Assembly (NCBI GenBank): GCA_013042795.1 | Contig: JABDPK010000216.1 | Coordinates: 1 to 5,856, forward strand | Length of the DNA stretch: 5,856 nt | Reading direction: 5' to 3' | Source of the DNA: Saprospiraceae bacterium | Lineage (GTDB): Bacteria > Bacteroidota > Bacteroidia > Chitinophagales > Saprospiraceae | In this document: piece by piece, positions 1 to 5,856 of the stretch | Layout: the number at the start of each line of letters is the position of its first letter | How positions within the stretch are numbered: position 1 is the first letter of the stretch | Notes under the pieces: generated by a model | The model's input: only the letters and a program-made list of their open reading frames with translations | Database searches by the model: none | What the model was told of the DNA's origin: nothing | Made by a program: the position numbers and the translations under genes

Positions 1-127
1 CAGTTCTCCTGTTTTGTCTTCTTCCATCAGCTGTAGCATTTGTTGCTCTTGGGCTTGATTCCCCTTGACCTTCATATCTCATTCTGGAAGCATCAATACC
101 CCTGTCAACCAATGCATCGTAAACAGC
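1..127 (-). pseudogene. Tail of OmpA C-terminal domain, beyond an in-frame stop (partial)
   Basis: This is the direct in-frame continuation of the repeat/OmpA gene after its TAA at 128-130. Read without a frame change it gives AVYDALVDRGIDASRM, then YEGQGESSPRATNATADG, then RRQNRRT, and runs off the window. These are the hallmark last elements of the OmpA/MotB peptidoglycan-binding domain: the helix after the NRA motif, the G-x-G-E-S/P strand, and the closing GRRQNRR motif. The tail is intact apart from the single stop codon, so the break is a nonsense change or a base-call error and not a frameshift. It has no obvious start of its own and is unlikely to be a separate gene. The true end lies outside the window, probably only a few codons away because OmpA domains usually end soon after NRR. 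Confidence 0.85.
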
Positions 128-2458
128 TTAGGCTCTGTTTTGAGATAAAGCCTGGTTGCTGGATTCTGAACCCTGGCTGTCAGTATGGCCAACGAGAGCT
201 ACTTCAAGATCAGATTTACTCTTCAGCATTTCTGCCAATCTTTCGATCTCGGTATATGAAGATTGCTTCAGAACTGAAGAACCTGTTTCGAAAAATATAT
301 TTTCCAGAACCATGGATGTTCCACCAGTTACAACATCAAATGTGGCGTCATAAGTTAATTTCTGGAAAGTCCTTGTCGTGTATTCTGCTGGAGTTTCTAC
401 ATTTTCAAATGTAGCATCTGAAGCTAATTTCTGGAAGTTTCTGTTCACATATACGGCAGCAATTTCATTTGCAGTAGATGTTGCATTAGACGAAACTTTC
501 TTGAAAGTACGTGTCGTAAATTCAGCAGGTACTTCTCTTTCCTGGACTGTCGCAGGAGTTACCATTCTTTGGAACGTTCTTGTCTCATACCTTGCTGGTA
601 CTGTTTCTACAACAGTTTTAGCATCCTCAACAAGTTTTTGGAAAGTTCTTGTTTCATACTGAGCAGGAACAGTTGTAGCTTCGGTAGTTGCCGGAGCAGT
701 CATTTTTCTGAAAGTTCTTGTCGTATAATCTGCAGGAACAGTTATTGCTTCGGTAGTTGCCGGAGTAACCAGCTTTTGATATGATCTTGTTGTGTAATCA
801 GCAGGAACAGTTGCAGATTCAGTGGTTGCCGGGGTAACCAGTTTTCTGTATGTTCTTGTTTCATACTGAGCAGGAACACTTACAGATTCAGTGGTTGCCG
901 GAGTAACCAGTTTTCTGTATGTTCTTGTTTCGTATTGTGCAGGCACTTCAACTGATTCTGTAGTTGCTGCTGCAGTCATTTTCCTCATAGTACGTGTCGT
1001 GTATTCTGCAGGAACTTCAATTGTCCTGATACAATCATCACCACTTTCAGTATAACCTGATCCACAACCTACTTTTACTTGCTTTGTAATTGTTTTGAAT
1101 TGAGCTGGAATTTCTACCAGGCACCATACAAGACAATCTTCCGGATCTGCAGAAAGGCAGTTTTTATCTGCTTTTTTCTTAACCCATTTTGTAGTCGCTT
1201 CTGAAGTTTGAATTTGTTCAGTGACTGTTTCATATTTCGCAGGTATTTTTTCAATCCTGCTTGAAGCTTCCTTAACCAATACTTGCTCGCTTAAAGTTTC
1301 ATACTGCGCAGGTACTTTCCTAAGGGTTGTATGTGCATCCTTCACGAGTACTTGCTCGGTAACAGTTTCATAAGCTGCTGGAACTTTTTTCAATGTAGTA
1401 TAAGCATCTTTAACCAATACTTGTTCTGTTACTGTCTCATATTGAGCAGGAATTGCTTTTAAGGTCGTATATGCATCTTTTACCATGACTTGCTCGGTAA
1501 TAGTTTCATATACTGCAGGTACTTTTCTAAGCGTCGTATAGGCGTCTTTGACAAGTACTTGTTCAGATACTGTTTCATATTGAGCCGGTACAGCTTTCAG
1601 TGTTGTGAAAGCATCCTTAACCAATACTTGCTCAGTTACAGTTTCATACTTTGCAGGAATGACTTTTACAACATCGTAAGCTTCCTGAACCAATACCTGT
1701 TCTGATACAGTTTCAAACTGTGCAGGAACAACGCTTAATACTTTGAAAGCATCTTTAATAAGAACCTGTTCTGTAGCCGTTTCAAACGCTGCTGGAACAG
1801 CAGCCAATGCTGTTGCTGCTTCTTTGGATAATACAGATTCCGTAGCTGTTTCAAATGCTGCAGGTGTAATTCTTACAGATGAAGAACCATCATTAACCAG
1901 TACCTGTTCAGTAGTTCTCTCAAATCTTGCAGGTGTAATCCTGACATCTGAAGAGGGGTCATCAGCTCTTACTTCCTTTGTAGCTGTTTCAAATCTTGCT
2001 GGAACAACTCTCAATTCTGCGCATCCTCCATCATCATAGGCGCTAACTGATCCTTTTGAATTTGCTGAAGTTCGACAATCAACTGTAACAACTTCTTCAG
2101 TACTTGTCTGAAATTGAGCTGGAATGATCCTCAAATCAGAAGATCCGTCATTTGTCATAACTTGTTCAGTTGCTGTTTCAAACTGTGCAGGAACAATTCG
2201 TAAGTCGGAAGAACCATCATTAACCATGACTTGTTCTGTCGCGCGTTCGAATTTTGCAGGAGTGATTTCAACTTTTGAAGACATATTCCGGGTCATAAAT
2301 TGCTCGGAGACTGTTTCGTATTGATCTTCTATCATACATTTAGCATAACACTTCCCAGGTTCTTGAGGCATGCCTTTTTCAGGAGGCGTAGATTGGGCGC
2401 TAATAGATAAAGAACCAAATACGAAAAATAGTGTGAAAATTAGACTTAAATTTTTCAT
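128..2458 (-). CDS. Secreted 23-residue-repeat protein with (interrupted) C-terminal OmpA domain
   Basis: As read, this encodes 776 residues. Residues 1-21 form a Sec signal peptide (MKNLSLIF..., hydrophobic core, probable cleavage SISA|QS) with no lipobox Cys. Residues 44-712 consist of about 27 repeats built on [V/I]PAx[F/Y]ET: array A (44-427, TEQVLVKDA type), a Cys-rich linker (428-480) and array B (481-712, RTFQKLVTPATTE type). Residues 715-776 start an OmpA-type peptidoglycan-binding domain. It includes IFFETGSSVL, GHTDSQG (D760) and NQALSQNRA (R775), the Asp/Arg pair known to bind diaminopimelate in this family. A TAA right after NRA removes the last helix and strand, which are still encoded in frame below. 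No beta-barrel segment is visible. The inferred role is a periplasmic or outer-membrane-associated protein tethered to peptidoglycan, with the repeats as an extended arm. The start at 2458 is chosen because it begins the signal peptide. A longer start at 2539 would run through the putative promoter and place about 27 unlikely residues before the signal. Confidence 0.85.
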   Translation of the reverse strand: MKNLSLIFTLFFVFGSLSISAQSTPPEKGMPQEPGKCYAKCMIEDQYETVSEQFMTRNMSSKVEITPAKFERATEQVMVNDGSSDLRIVPAQFETATEQVMTNDGSSDLRIIPAQFQTSTEEVVTVDCRTSANSKGSVSAYDDGGCAELRVVPARFETATKEVRADDPSSDVRITPARFERTTEQVLVNDGSSSVRITPAAFETATESVLSKEAATALAAVPAAFETATEQVLIKDAFKVLSVVPAQFETVSEQVLVQEAYDVVKVIPAKYETVTEQVLVKDAFTTLKAVPAQYETVSEQVLVKDAYTTLRKVPAVYETITEQVMVKDAYTTLKAIPAQYETVTEQVLVKDAYTTLKKVPAAYETVTEQVLVKDAHTTLRKVPAQYETLSEQVLVKEASSRIEKIPAKYETVTEQIQTSEATTKWVKKKADKNCLSADPEDCLVWCLVEIPAQFKTITKQVKVGCGSGYTESGDDCIRTIEVPAEYTTRTMRKMTAAATTESVEVPAQYETRTYRKLVTPATTESVSVPAQYETRTYRKLVTPATTESATVPADYTTRSYQKLVTPATTEAITVPADYTTRTFRKMTAPATTEATTVPAQYETRTFQKLVEDAKTVVETVPARYETRTFQRMVTPATVQEREVPAEFTTRTFKKVSSNATSTANEIAAVYVNRNFQKLASDATFENVETPAEYTTRTFQKLTYDATFDVVTGGTSMVLENIFFETGSSVLKQSSYTEIERLAEMLKSKSDLEVALVGHTDSQGSESSNQALSQNRA
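323..1018 (-). repeat. Repeat array B: ~10 units of 23 aa (69 bp), RTFQKLVTPATTE class
   Basis: PAx[F/Y] motifs start at residues 483, 506, 529, 552, 575, 598, 621, 644, 667 (degenerate, AAVY) and 690, so nine consecutive intervals are exactly 23 residues. The core consensus is VPAQYETRTFQKLVTPATTE followed by three variable residues. The period and the [V/I]PAx[F/Y]xT core are shared with array A, but TEQVLVKDA is replaced by RTFQKLVTPA. The two arrays therefore look like one ancestral unit that split into two classes. The two units starting at residues 506 and 529 share long identical DNA stretches (around 830-930), suggesting a more recent duplication. The last units (650-712) are the most divergent and lead into the OmpA domain. 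Confidence 0.93.
1019..1177 (-). other. Cys-rich linker between the two repeat arrays
   Basis: Residues 428-480 of the repeat protein interrupt the 23-residue period. The segment begins with a basic stretch (KWVKKKADK), followed by C434, C442 and C446, then one repeat-like unit (IPAQFKTITKQ at 450-460), then C465 and C476 in GCGSGYTESGDDC. It marks the switch from array A to array B. Five of the protein's nine cysteines lie here. In an exported protein they could form disulfides or, less likely, bind a metal; the sequence does not decide which. I do not recognise it as a named domain. Confidence 0.7.
1178..2329 (-). repeat. Repeat array A: ~16 units of 23 aa (69 bp), TEQVLVKDA class
   Basis: In the protein (numbered from the start at 2458), PAx[F/Y] motifs begin at residues 67, 90, 113, 153, 176, 199, 222, 245, 268, 291, 314, 337, 360, 383 and 406. 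A first, less complete unit (DQYETVSEQ) starts near residue 45. The period is exactly 23 residues throughout except for the 113-to-153 step, which carries a 17-residue insertion holding C128 and C146. The core consensus is VPAQYETVTEQVLVKDA followed by xTTLKx. Units near residues 268-400 are nearly identical in protein. The N-terminal units use F instead of Y and have NDGSSDLRI instead of KDAYTTLK. At DNA level adjacent units differ at many third positions, so most copies are not very recent duplications. Confidence 0.93.
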
Positions 2459-2518
2459 AATTGATTTAGAAATTTTATAAGGTAACGTCAAAATAAATTC
2501 ATGTTTTAAAAATGACCA

Positions 2519-2526
2519 CAAAGATA
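2519..2526 (-). promoter_or_regulatory. Putative Bacteroidota -7 promoter box (TATCTTTG) for the repeat/OmpA gene
   Basis: On the minus strand the sequence TATCTTTG matches the Bacteroidota primary-sigma -7 consensus TAnnTTTG exactly. It lies about 60 bases upstream of the start at 2458, implying a leader of roughly 50 bases. A TTTG lies 14 bases further upstream (minus strand, 2541-2544), closer than the usual ~19-21 base spacing of a -33 element, so the upstream half is weak. The box is in the gap after the HD gene and would let the repeat gene be transcribed on its own. Confidence 0.5.
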
Positions 2527-2546
2527 CGTCAATACACACTCAAATG

Positions 2547-2561
2547 CCTGTTTTTAACAGG
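2547..2561. other. Short perfect inverted repeat spanning the HD gene stop codon
   Basis: CCTGTT-TTT-AACAGG is a 6-bp perfect stem with a 3-base loop. The stop codon of the HD gene (2554-2556) lies in it. No T-run follows on the minus strand, so it is not a convincing intrinsic terminator, though it could be a weak 3' end hairpin separating the HD gene from the repeat gene. Confidence 0.35.
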
Positions 2562-3753
2562 GATAACAGATGTAATATTTCGTAATCTGTTGGACATTAA
2601 CAAGAACATCCAGGTGACCAGAGATCGGTTCTACAGTGCCGTTTTTGGAGAGGATTTTTATTTCTTCATGGATATTGTCATATGCCTTTGAAGATTCCTG
2701 ACCCTGTATTAATAATTGATCGACTGTCTGGTCATCCAGTTTGTACTTAATTGCAACTTTTTGACGAATAGATTCTATTAAGTCACTATTTAAAGGTGAG
2801 TTCTCAATAATTACTTTGAACAGTCTTCTATCCAGGATTCCGTTCGATAGGATTTTGATGATTGGATCACTACTTATTCTATTGATTTTTAATGAACTAT
2901 ATATGTCAATATCATCTAATGTAAGAAAGTGTTCCAGGTAGTTTTCTTTGTTAATTTTTCCTTTATTAATGTTGTCGAAGTATGTTTTTAGGCGGCATTC
3001 CTCTATAAATTCGGGATTTTCTTTCACCAGGTACTTGAATCTCAGGACAAATGATTTAAGCATTTGTTCGGAAGCAAGTGATGTTTTATGGAGATAAACT
3101 TGCCAGTACATGATATATCGGGCGACGATAAATTTTTCAATTGAGAATATGCCCTTTTCCTCGACAACCAGCTCGTCATCGGCTACATTTAACATAGAAA
3201 CTATTCTTTTGTAACCTATGACACCTTCTGCAACACCAGAGTAATAACTATCTCTTGTCAAATAATCCATCCTGTCCATATCCAGCTGGCTTGAAACAAG
3301 TTGGGTCAGAAATTTTTTCGGATAGCTACCATTGAAAATAGAAATGGCCGTATTCAATTTACCTTTGAATTCATTATTCAGGGCATGCATAATATCAAGG
3401 GAAATTGTTTCATGATCCTTTTCAACAAGCACATGCTCAAGTGCATGGGAAAATGGTCCATGACCAATATCATGGAGCAGAATGGCCAGGCAGGCGCCTG
3501 TATATTCATCCCCGGTGATATTTACATCTTTGGATTTCAATATGTCAAGTGCAGTTGTCATAAGATGCAAGGCACCCAGGGCATGGCTGAATCGACTATG
3601 ATTGGCACCCGGATATACATAAGTTGACAAACCCATCTGGGATATTCGTCTGAGCCTTTGAAAAAAACTGTGATCAATGAAGTCATAAATGATTTCATCA
3701 GGAAAAGTGATCAGACCATAAATAGGGTCGTTTATTATTTTTCTTTTACTCAT
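2554..3753 (-). CDS. HD-superfamily phosphohydrolase (dNTPase/SAMHD1-like)
   Basis: This is a complete 399-residue cytoplasmic protein with no signal peptide or membrane segment. The N-terminus KIINDPIYGLI, FFQRLRRISQMGLS and YPGANHSRFSHALGA are typical of the HD phosphohydrolase family that includes SAMHD1 and bacterial dNTP triphosphohydrolases. Metal ligands by family alignment are H57 (RFSHALG), H94-D95 (LLHDIGHGPFSHALE) and D160 (LDMDRMDYLTRD). R161, Y164 and D168 match SAMHD1 K312, Y315 and D319, so the catalytic core is intact. The expected reaction is hydrolysis of a nucleoside triphosphate, probably a dNTP, to nucleoside and triphosphate. Substrate specificity cannot be read from sequence. 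The C-terminal ~200 residues are mostly helical and more variable. The start ATG opens the conserved family N-terminus. The gene is transcribed divergently from porX across 82 bases, with no Shine-Dalgarno, as is usual in this phylum. Confidence 0.9.
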   Translation of the reverse strand: MSKRKIINDPIYGLITFPDEIIYDFIDHSFFQRLRRISQMGLSTYVYPGANHSRFSHALGALHLMTTALDILKSKDVNITGDEYTGACLAILLHDIGHGPFSHALEHVLVEKDHETISLDIMHALNNEFKGKLNTAISIFNGSYPKKFLTQLVSSQLDMDRMDYLTRDSYYSGVAEGVIGYKRIVSMLNVADDELVVEEKGIFSIEKFIVARYIMYWQVYLHKTSLASEQMLKSFVLRFKYLVKENPEFIEECRLKTYFDNINKGKINKENYLEHFLTLDDIDIYSSLKINRISSDPIIKILSNGILDRRLFKVIIENSPLNSDLIESIRQKVAIKYKLDDQTVDQLLIQGQESSKAYDNIHEEIKILSKNGTVEPISGHLDVLVNVQQITKYYICYPC

Positions 3754-3835
3754 GCAACTTTGTACTAGAATCCAATTGAAGATCGTTCGATAATGAATTA
3801 TATTACACTAAATCTATATCTAAATAAACTAATGC
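3754..3835. promoter_or_regulatory. Divergent intergenic region between the HD gene and porX
   Basis: These 82 AT-rich bases must hold the start signals of both genes. No perfect TAnnTTTG box is present on either strand. The nearest match is TAGATTTA on the minus strand (3809-3816, one mismatch at the last base), about 55 bases before the HD start. Nothing convincing points toward porX. There is no Shine-Dalgarno before either ATG; the porX start is preceded by an A/T-rich stretch. Exact promoters are unresolved. Confidence 0.4.
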
Positions 3836-5389
3836 ATGACAAAAGTAAGAATCCTTTGGGCCGATGACGAAATAGACTTACTCAAACCACAACTATTTTT
3901 CCTGGAAAAGAAAGGTTATGAAGTCATAGAAGTGACCAATGGTCATGATGCCATCCAAGCCCTTTCGGAAAATGATGATATAGAATGTGTATTCCTCGAT
4001 GAATCCATGCCAGGTATAACCGGTCTTGAAACACTTGAGAAAATCAGGGAAAAAAATAAGAATATTCCCATTGTCATGATTACGAAAAATGAGGCGGAAG
4101 ACCTGATGGAACAGGCCATTGGATCCCAGATTTCCGATTATCTGATCAAACCTGTCAACCCCAACCAGATTTTACTTTCACTTAAAAAGGTCATTGACAA
4201 TAAAAGGCTGGTTAGTGAAAAAACGGCTTTTGATTATCAACAGGAATTCCGAAATATAGCTATCGAAATCAACAGCGGTTTGGACCTGGAGTCATTTAAC
4301 AGGCTTTATGACAGAATTATTGGCTGGGAAATAAAACTTGATGCATCTGATAATGAACATCTCAAAGGCATCCTTGAAATGCAAAAAAAGGAGGCCAACC
4401 GAGAGTTTAGTCGGTTTGTAGAAAAAAATTATGCCGGGTGGATCCAGGATGGAGATGGACCAGTACAATCTCATCGTCTTTTCAGAAAACATCTGTTTCC
4501 AAACCTCTCTTCCAGCCGAAGCAATTTTGTTGTTCTTTTTGACAACCTGAGACTTGATCAATGGAGGATCCTCGAACCGATTATTTCACAGCAATTCAGA
4601 AAAAAGGAAGAGCATTATTTTTATTCTATTCTCCCTACTGCAACGCAATACAGCAGGAATGCCATTTTTGCTGGAATGCTTCCATCTGAAATTCAAAGAA
4701 CTCAAGGTCAATACTGGTTAAACGATAATGAGAAGGGTGGTAAGAACCAGTATGAGAAGGAATTGTTTGCAAACCAGATTAAAAGAACAGTTGCCCAGGA
4801 TATAAAATGGGATTACATAAAGATCAGGAATATCAATGATGCCCGGGGACTCCAGGACAATATTCTTAATTACATGAATAATGACCTGACTATCATCGTC
4901 TATAATTTTATTGATATGCTTTCTCATGCCAGGACAGAAATGGATGTTTTGAAGGAACTGGCAGCTGATGAAAAAGGATACCGCTCCTTGACAAGGTCCT
5001 GGTTTGTTAATTCGCCTATTTGGAATGCCCTCCAGGTTTTAGCCGAAAAGGATATCAAACTATTTGTGACGACAGATCATGGTACAATTCGTGTCAATCA
5101 ACCTTCTCGTGTAGTTGGTGATAAAGAGACAACGACCAATTTGAGGTACAAAGTAGGTAAGAATCTGCGTTTCGAAAAAAACCAGGTCTTGACCATTAAT
5201 GAGCCAAAATCAGTCGGATTGCCAATGCCAAATTTAAGTTCAAGATTCATTTTTGCCAAAGAAGATTATTTCTTCCTGTATCCGAATAATTATAATTACT
5301 ATAATAATATGTACAGGGATACATTCCAGCATGGAGGCATATCAATGGAAGAAGTAATATGTCCATTCATTGTCCTGGACTCCAAGTAG
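3836..5389 (+). CDS. porX: PorX: response regulator with PglZ/alkaline-phosphatase-like effector domain
   Basis: The protein has 517 residues, matching the ~518 of Porphyromonas gingivalis PorX. Residues 1-122 form a receiver domain with acidic pocket D10/D11, phosphoacceptor D55 (FLDESMPG), T83 (MITKN) and K105 (YLIKPV). Residues ~125-210 are a helical linker, known in PorX as a three-helix bundle. Residues ~211-517 are the PglZ domain of the alkaline-phosphatase superfamily. Likely Zn site residues are D236 (LFDNLRLDQ), a Thr nucleophile in PTATQYSRNA (T268 or T270), D360/H364 (NFIDMLSHAR), D414/H415 (TTDHG) and H499 (FQHGG); all look intact. In studied species PorX acts with the kinase PorY and the sigma factor SigP to express type IX secretion genes, and the domain hydrolyses oligonucleotides. 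The cognate kinase is not in the window. The gene is divergent from the HD gene and convergent with tatC. The start is the conserved family start (VRILWADDEIDLLKPQ). Confidence 0.95.
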   Translation: MTKVRILWADDEIDLLKPQLFFLEKKGYEVIEVTNGHDAIQALSENDDIECVFLDESMPGITGLETLEKIREKNKNIPIVMITKNEAEDLMEQAIGSQISDYLIKPVNPNQILLSLKKVIDNKRLVSEKTAFDYQQEFRNIAIEINSGLDLESFNRLYDRIIGWEIKLDASDNEHLKGILEMQKKEANREFSRFVEKNYAGWIQDGDGPVQSHRLFRKHLFPNLSSSRSNFVVLFDNLRLDQWRILEPIISQQFRKKEEHYFYSILPTATQYSRNAIFAGMLPSEIQRTQGQYWLNDNEKGGKNQYEKELFANQIKRTVAQDIKWDYIKIRNINDARGLQDNILNYMNNDLTIIVYNFIDMLSHARTEMDVLKELAADEKGYRSLTRSWFVNSPIWNALQVLAEKDIKLFVTTDHGTIRVNQPSRVVGDKETTTNLRYKVGKNLRFEKNQVLTINEPKSVGLPMPNLSSRFIFAKEDYFFLYPNNYNYYNNMYRDTFQHGGISMEEVICPFIVLDSK

Positions 5390-5390
5390 A

Positions 5391-5856
5391 TTATTCCGAA
5401 GAAGCCAAATACTTTTTGTGGGCTCTAGCTGAAATGAAAATGCTGATTTCATAAAGGAAGATAATCGGGATACCTATAAGGAATTGTGTAGTTATATCCG
5501 GTGGCGTGATGATAGCAGCAAGCAAAAATATCATCACAATGGAATGCCTTCGATAAGTACGCATAAAAGTTGGAGTCAGAATGCCTACAATGGAAAGGAA
5601 GTAAACGACGATTGGCAATTCAAATAACAGCCCTGTAGGTACAGTAAACATTGTCATATAACTCACATAGGATGCAAGTGTAGGACTGCTGACAACTTCC
5701 GGGGAGACAGAGTACCCAGCAAGGAATGTGATTGCAAAAGGTGATATAACATAATATCCAAACAGTACACCCGTCAAAAAAAGTAAAGAACAAATTGTGA
5801 CGACACCACGTGCAGCTTTCTTCTCATTTGGGTATAACCCAGGCTTGATGAATCGC
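5391..5856 (-). CDS. tatC: TatC, twin-arginine translocase core subunit (C-terminal part; 5' end beyond window)
   Basis: The open frame runs from the window edge (first full codon at 5855) to TAA at 5391-5393, giving 154 residues. It begins RFIKPGLYPNEKKAARG, the conserved TatC loop before transmembrane helix 3. It continues with LLFLTGVLFGYYVISPFAI (TM3), GLLFELPIVVYFLSIVGILTP (TM4 with the conserved Glu), a short cytoplasmic loop (RTYRRH), TM5, the signature TPPD, and TM6 (IPIIFLYEISIFIS). A short polar tail ends in SSE. TatC binds the twin-arginine signal of folded proteins and, with TatA/B, moves them across the inner membrane. A TTG at 5775-5777 is not the start, because conserved TatC residues continue upstream of it. 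The stop is one base from the porX stop on the opposite strand, leaving no room for a separate terminator. Confidence 0.93.
   Translation of the reverse strand, partial: RFIKPGLYPNEKKAARGVVTICSLLFLTGVLFGYYVISPFAITFLAGYSVSPEVVSSPTLASYVSYMTMFTVPTGLLFELPIVVYFLSIVGILTPTFMRTYRRHSIVMIFLLAAIITPPDITTQFLIGIPIIFLYEISIFISARAHKKYLASSE

Noticed and set aside
128..400. T9SS C-terminal sorting domain at the end of the repeat protein
   Set aside because: The C-terminus is plainly an OmpA peptidoglycan-binding domain; no sorting-domain motifs are visible.
1743..2039. Plus-strand open frames opposite the repeat arrays (also 40-414, 156-353, 378-662, 569-784, 1490-1705, 2124-2324)
   Set aside because: They are antisense shadows of the repeats. 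Their own apparent repetition is forced by the 69-bp period of the real gene, and they have no recognisable domain or start context.
323..2329. CRISPR array or tandem DNA satellite
   Set aside because: The 69-bp period lies in one open reading frame and is conserved at protein level, with synonymous differences and no spacers.
2459..2539. Longer N-terminus for the repeat/OmpA gene starting at 2539
   Set aside because: It would put about 27 residues before a clear signal peptide and would include the putative -7 promoter box.
2547..2561. Intrinsic terminator for the HD gene
   Set aside because: The hairpin has only a 6-bp stem and no following T-run on the minus strand, so it is listed as an inverted repeat only.
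3301..3627. Plus-strand frame inside the HD gene
   Set aside because: It is a shadow of the HD phosphohydrolase, whose motifs are intact on the minus strand. The frames at 4292-4561 and 4718-4927 inside porX are rejected for the same reason.
5391..5777. Short 128-residue gene starting at TTG 5777
   Set aside because: The frame stays open upstream to the window edge and encodes conserved TatC sequence (FIKPGLYPNEKK), so it is a truncated tatC.

Overview
The window comes from an AT-rich genome that is almost certainly a member of the phylum Bacteroidota with a type IX secretion system. The main evidence is a clear PorX-type response regulator fused to a PglZ/alkaline-phosphatase-like domain. 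Starts have no obvious Shine-Dalgarno sequence, and a perfect TAnnTTTG -7 promoter box precedes one gene. The sequence alone does not fix the order or genus.

Layout: (1) Positions 1-2458, minus strand: a secreted, highly repetitive OmpA-family protein. It has a signal peptide, about 27 units of a 23-residue repeat in two sequence classes separated by a Cys-rich linker, and a C-terminal OmpA peptidoglycan-binding domain. An in-frame TAA at 128-130 splits that domain, yet the same frame continues to encode the conserved end of the domain up to the window edge. (2) Positions 2554-3753, minus strand: an HD-superfamily phosphohydrolase related to dNTPases. (3) Positions 3754-3835: a short divergent intergenic region. 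(4) Positions 3836-5389, plus strand: PorX. (5) Positions 5391-5856, minus strand: the C-terminal part of TatC, cut by the window edge and convergent with porX, with one base between the stop codons.

PorX is known to control type IX secretion genes together with PorY and SigP, and its PglZ-type domain has phosphodiesterase activity on oligonucleotides. TatC is the core of the twin-arginine translocase. The OmpA-repeat protein belongs to the envelope. Envelope and secretion functions therefore predominate, with the HD phosphohydrolase as a probable nucleotide-metabolism neighbour. The least explained part is the OmpA-repeat protein: its long exact-period repeat arrays, its Cys islands and the nonsense codon in its anchoring domain.
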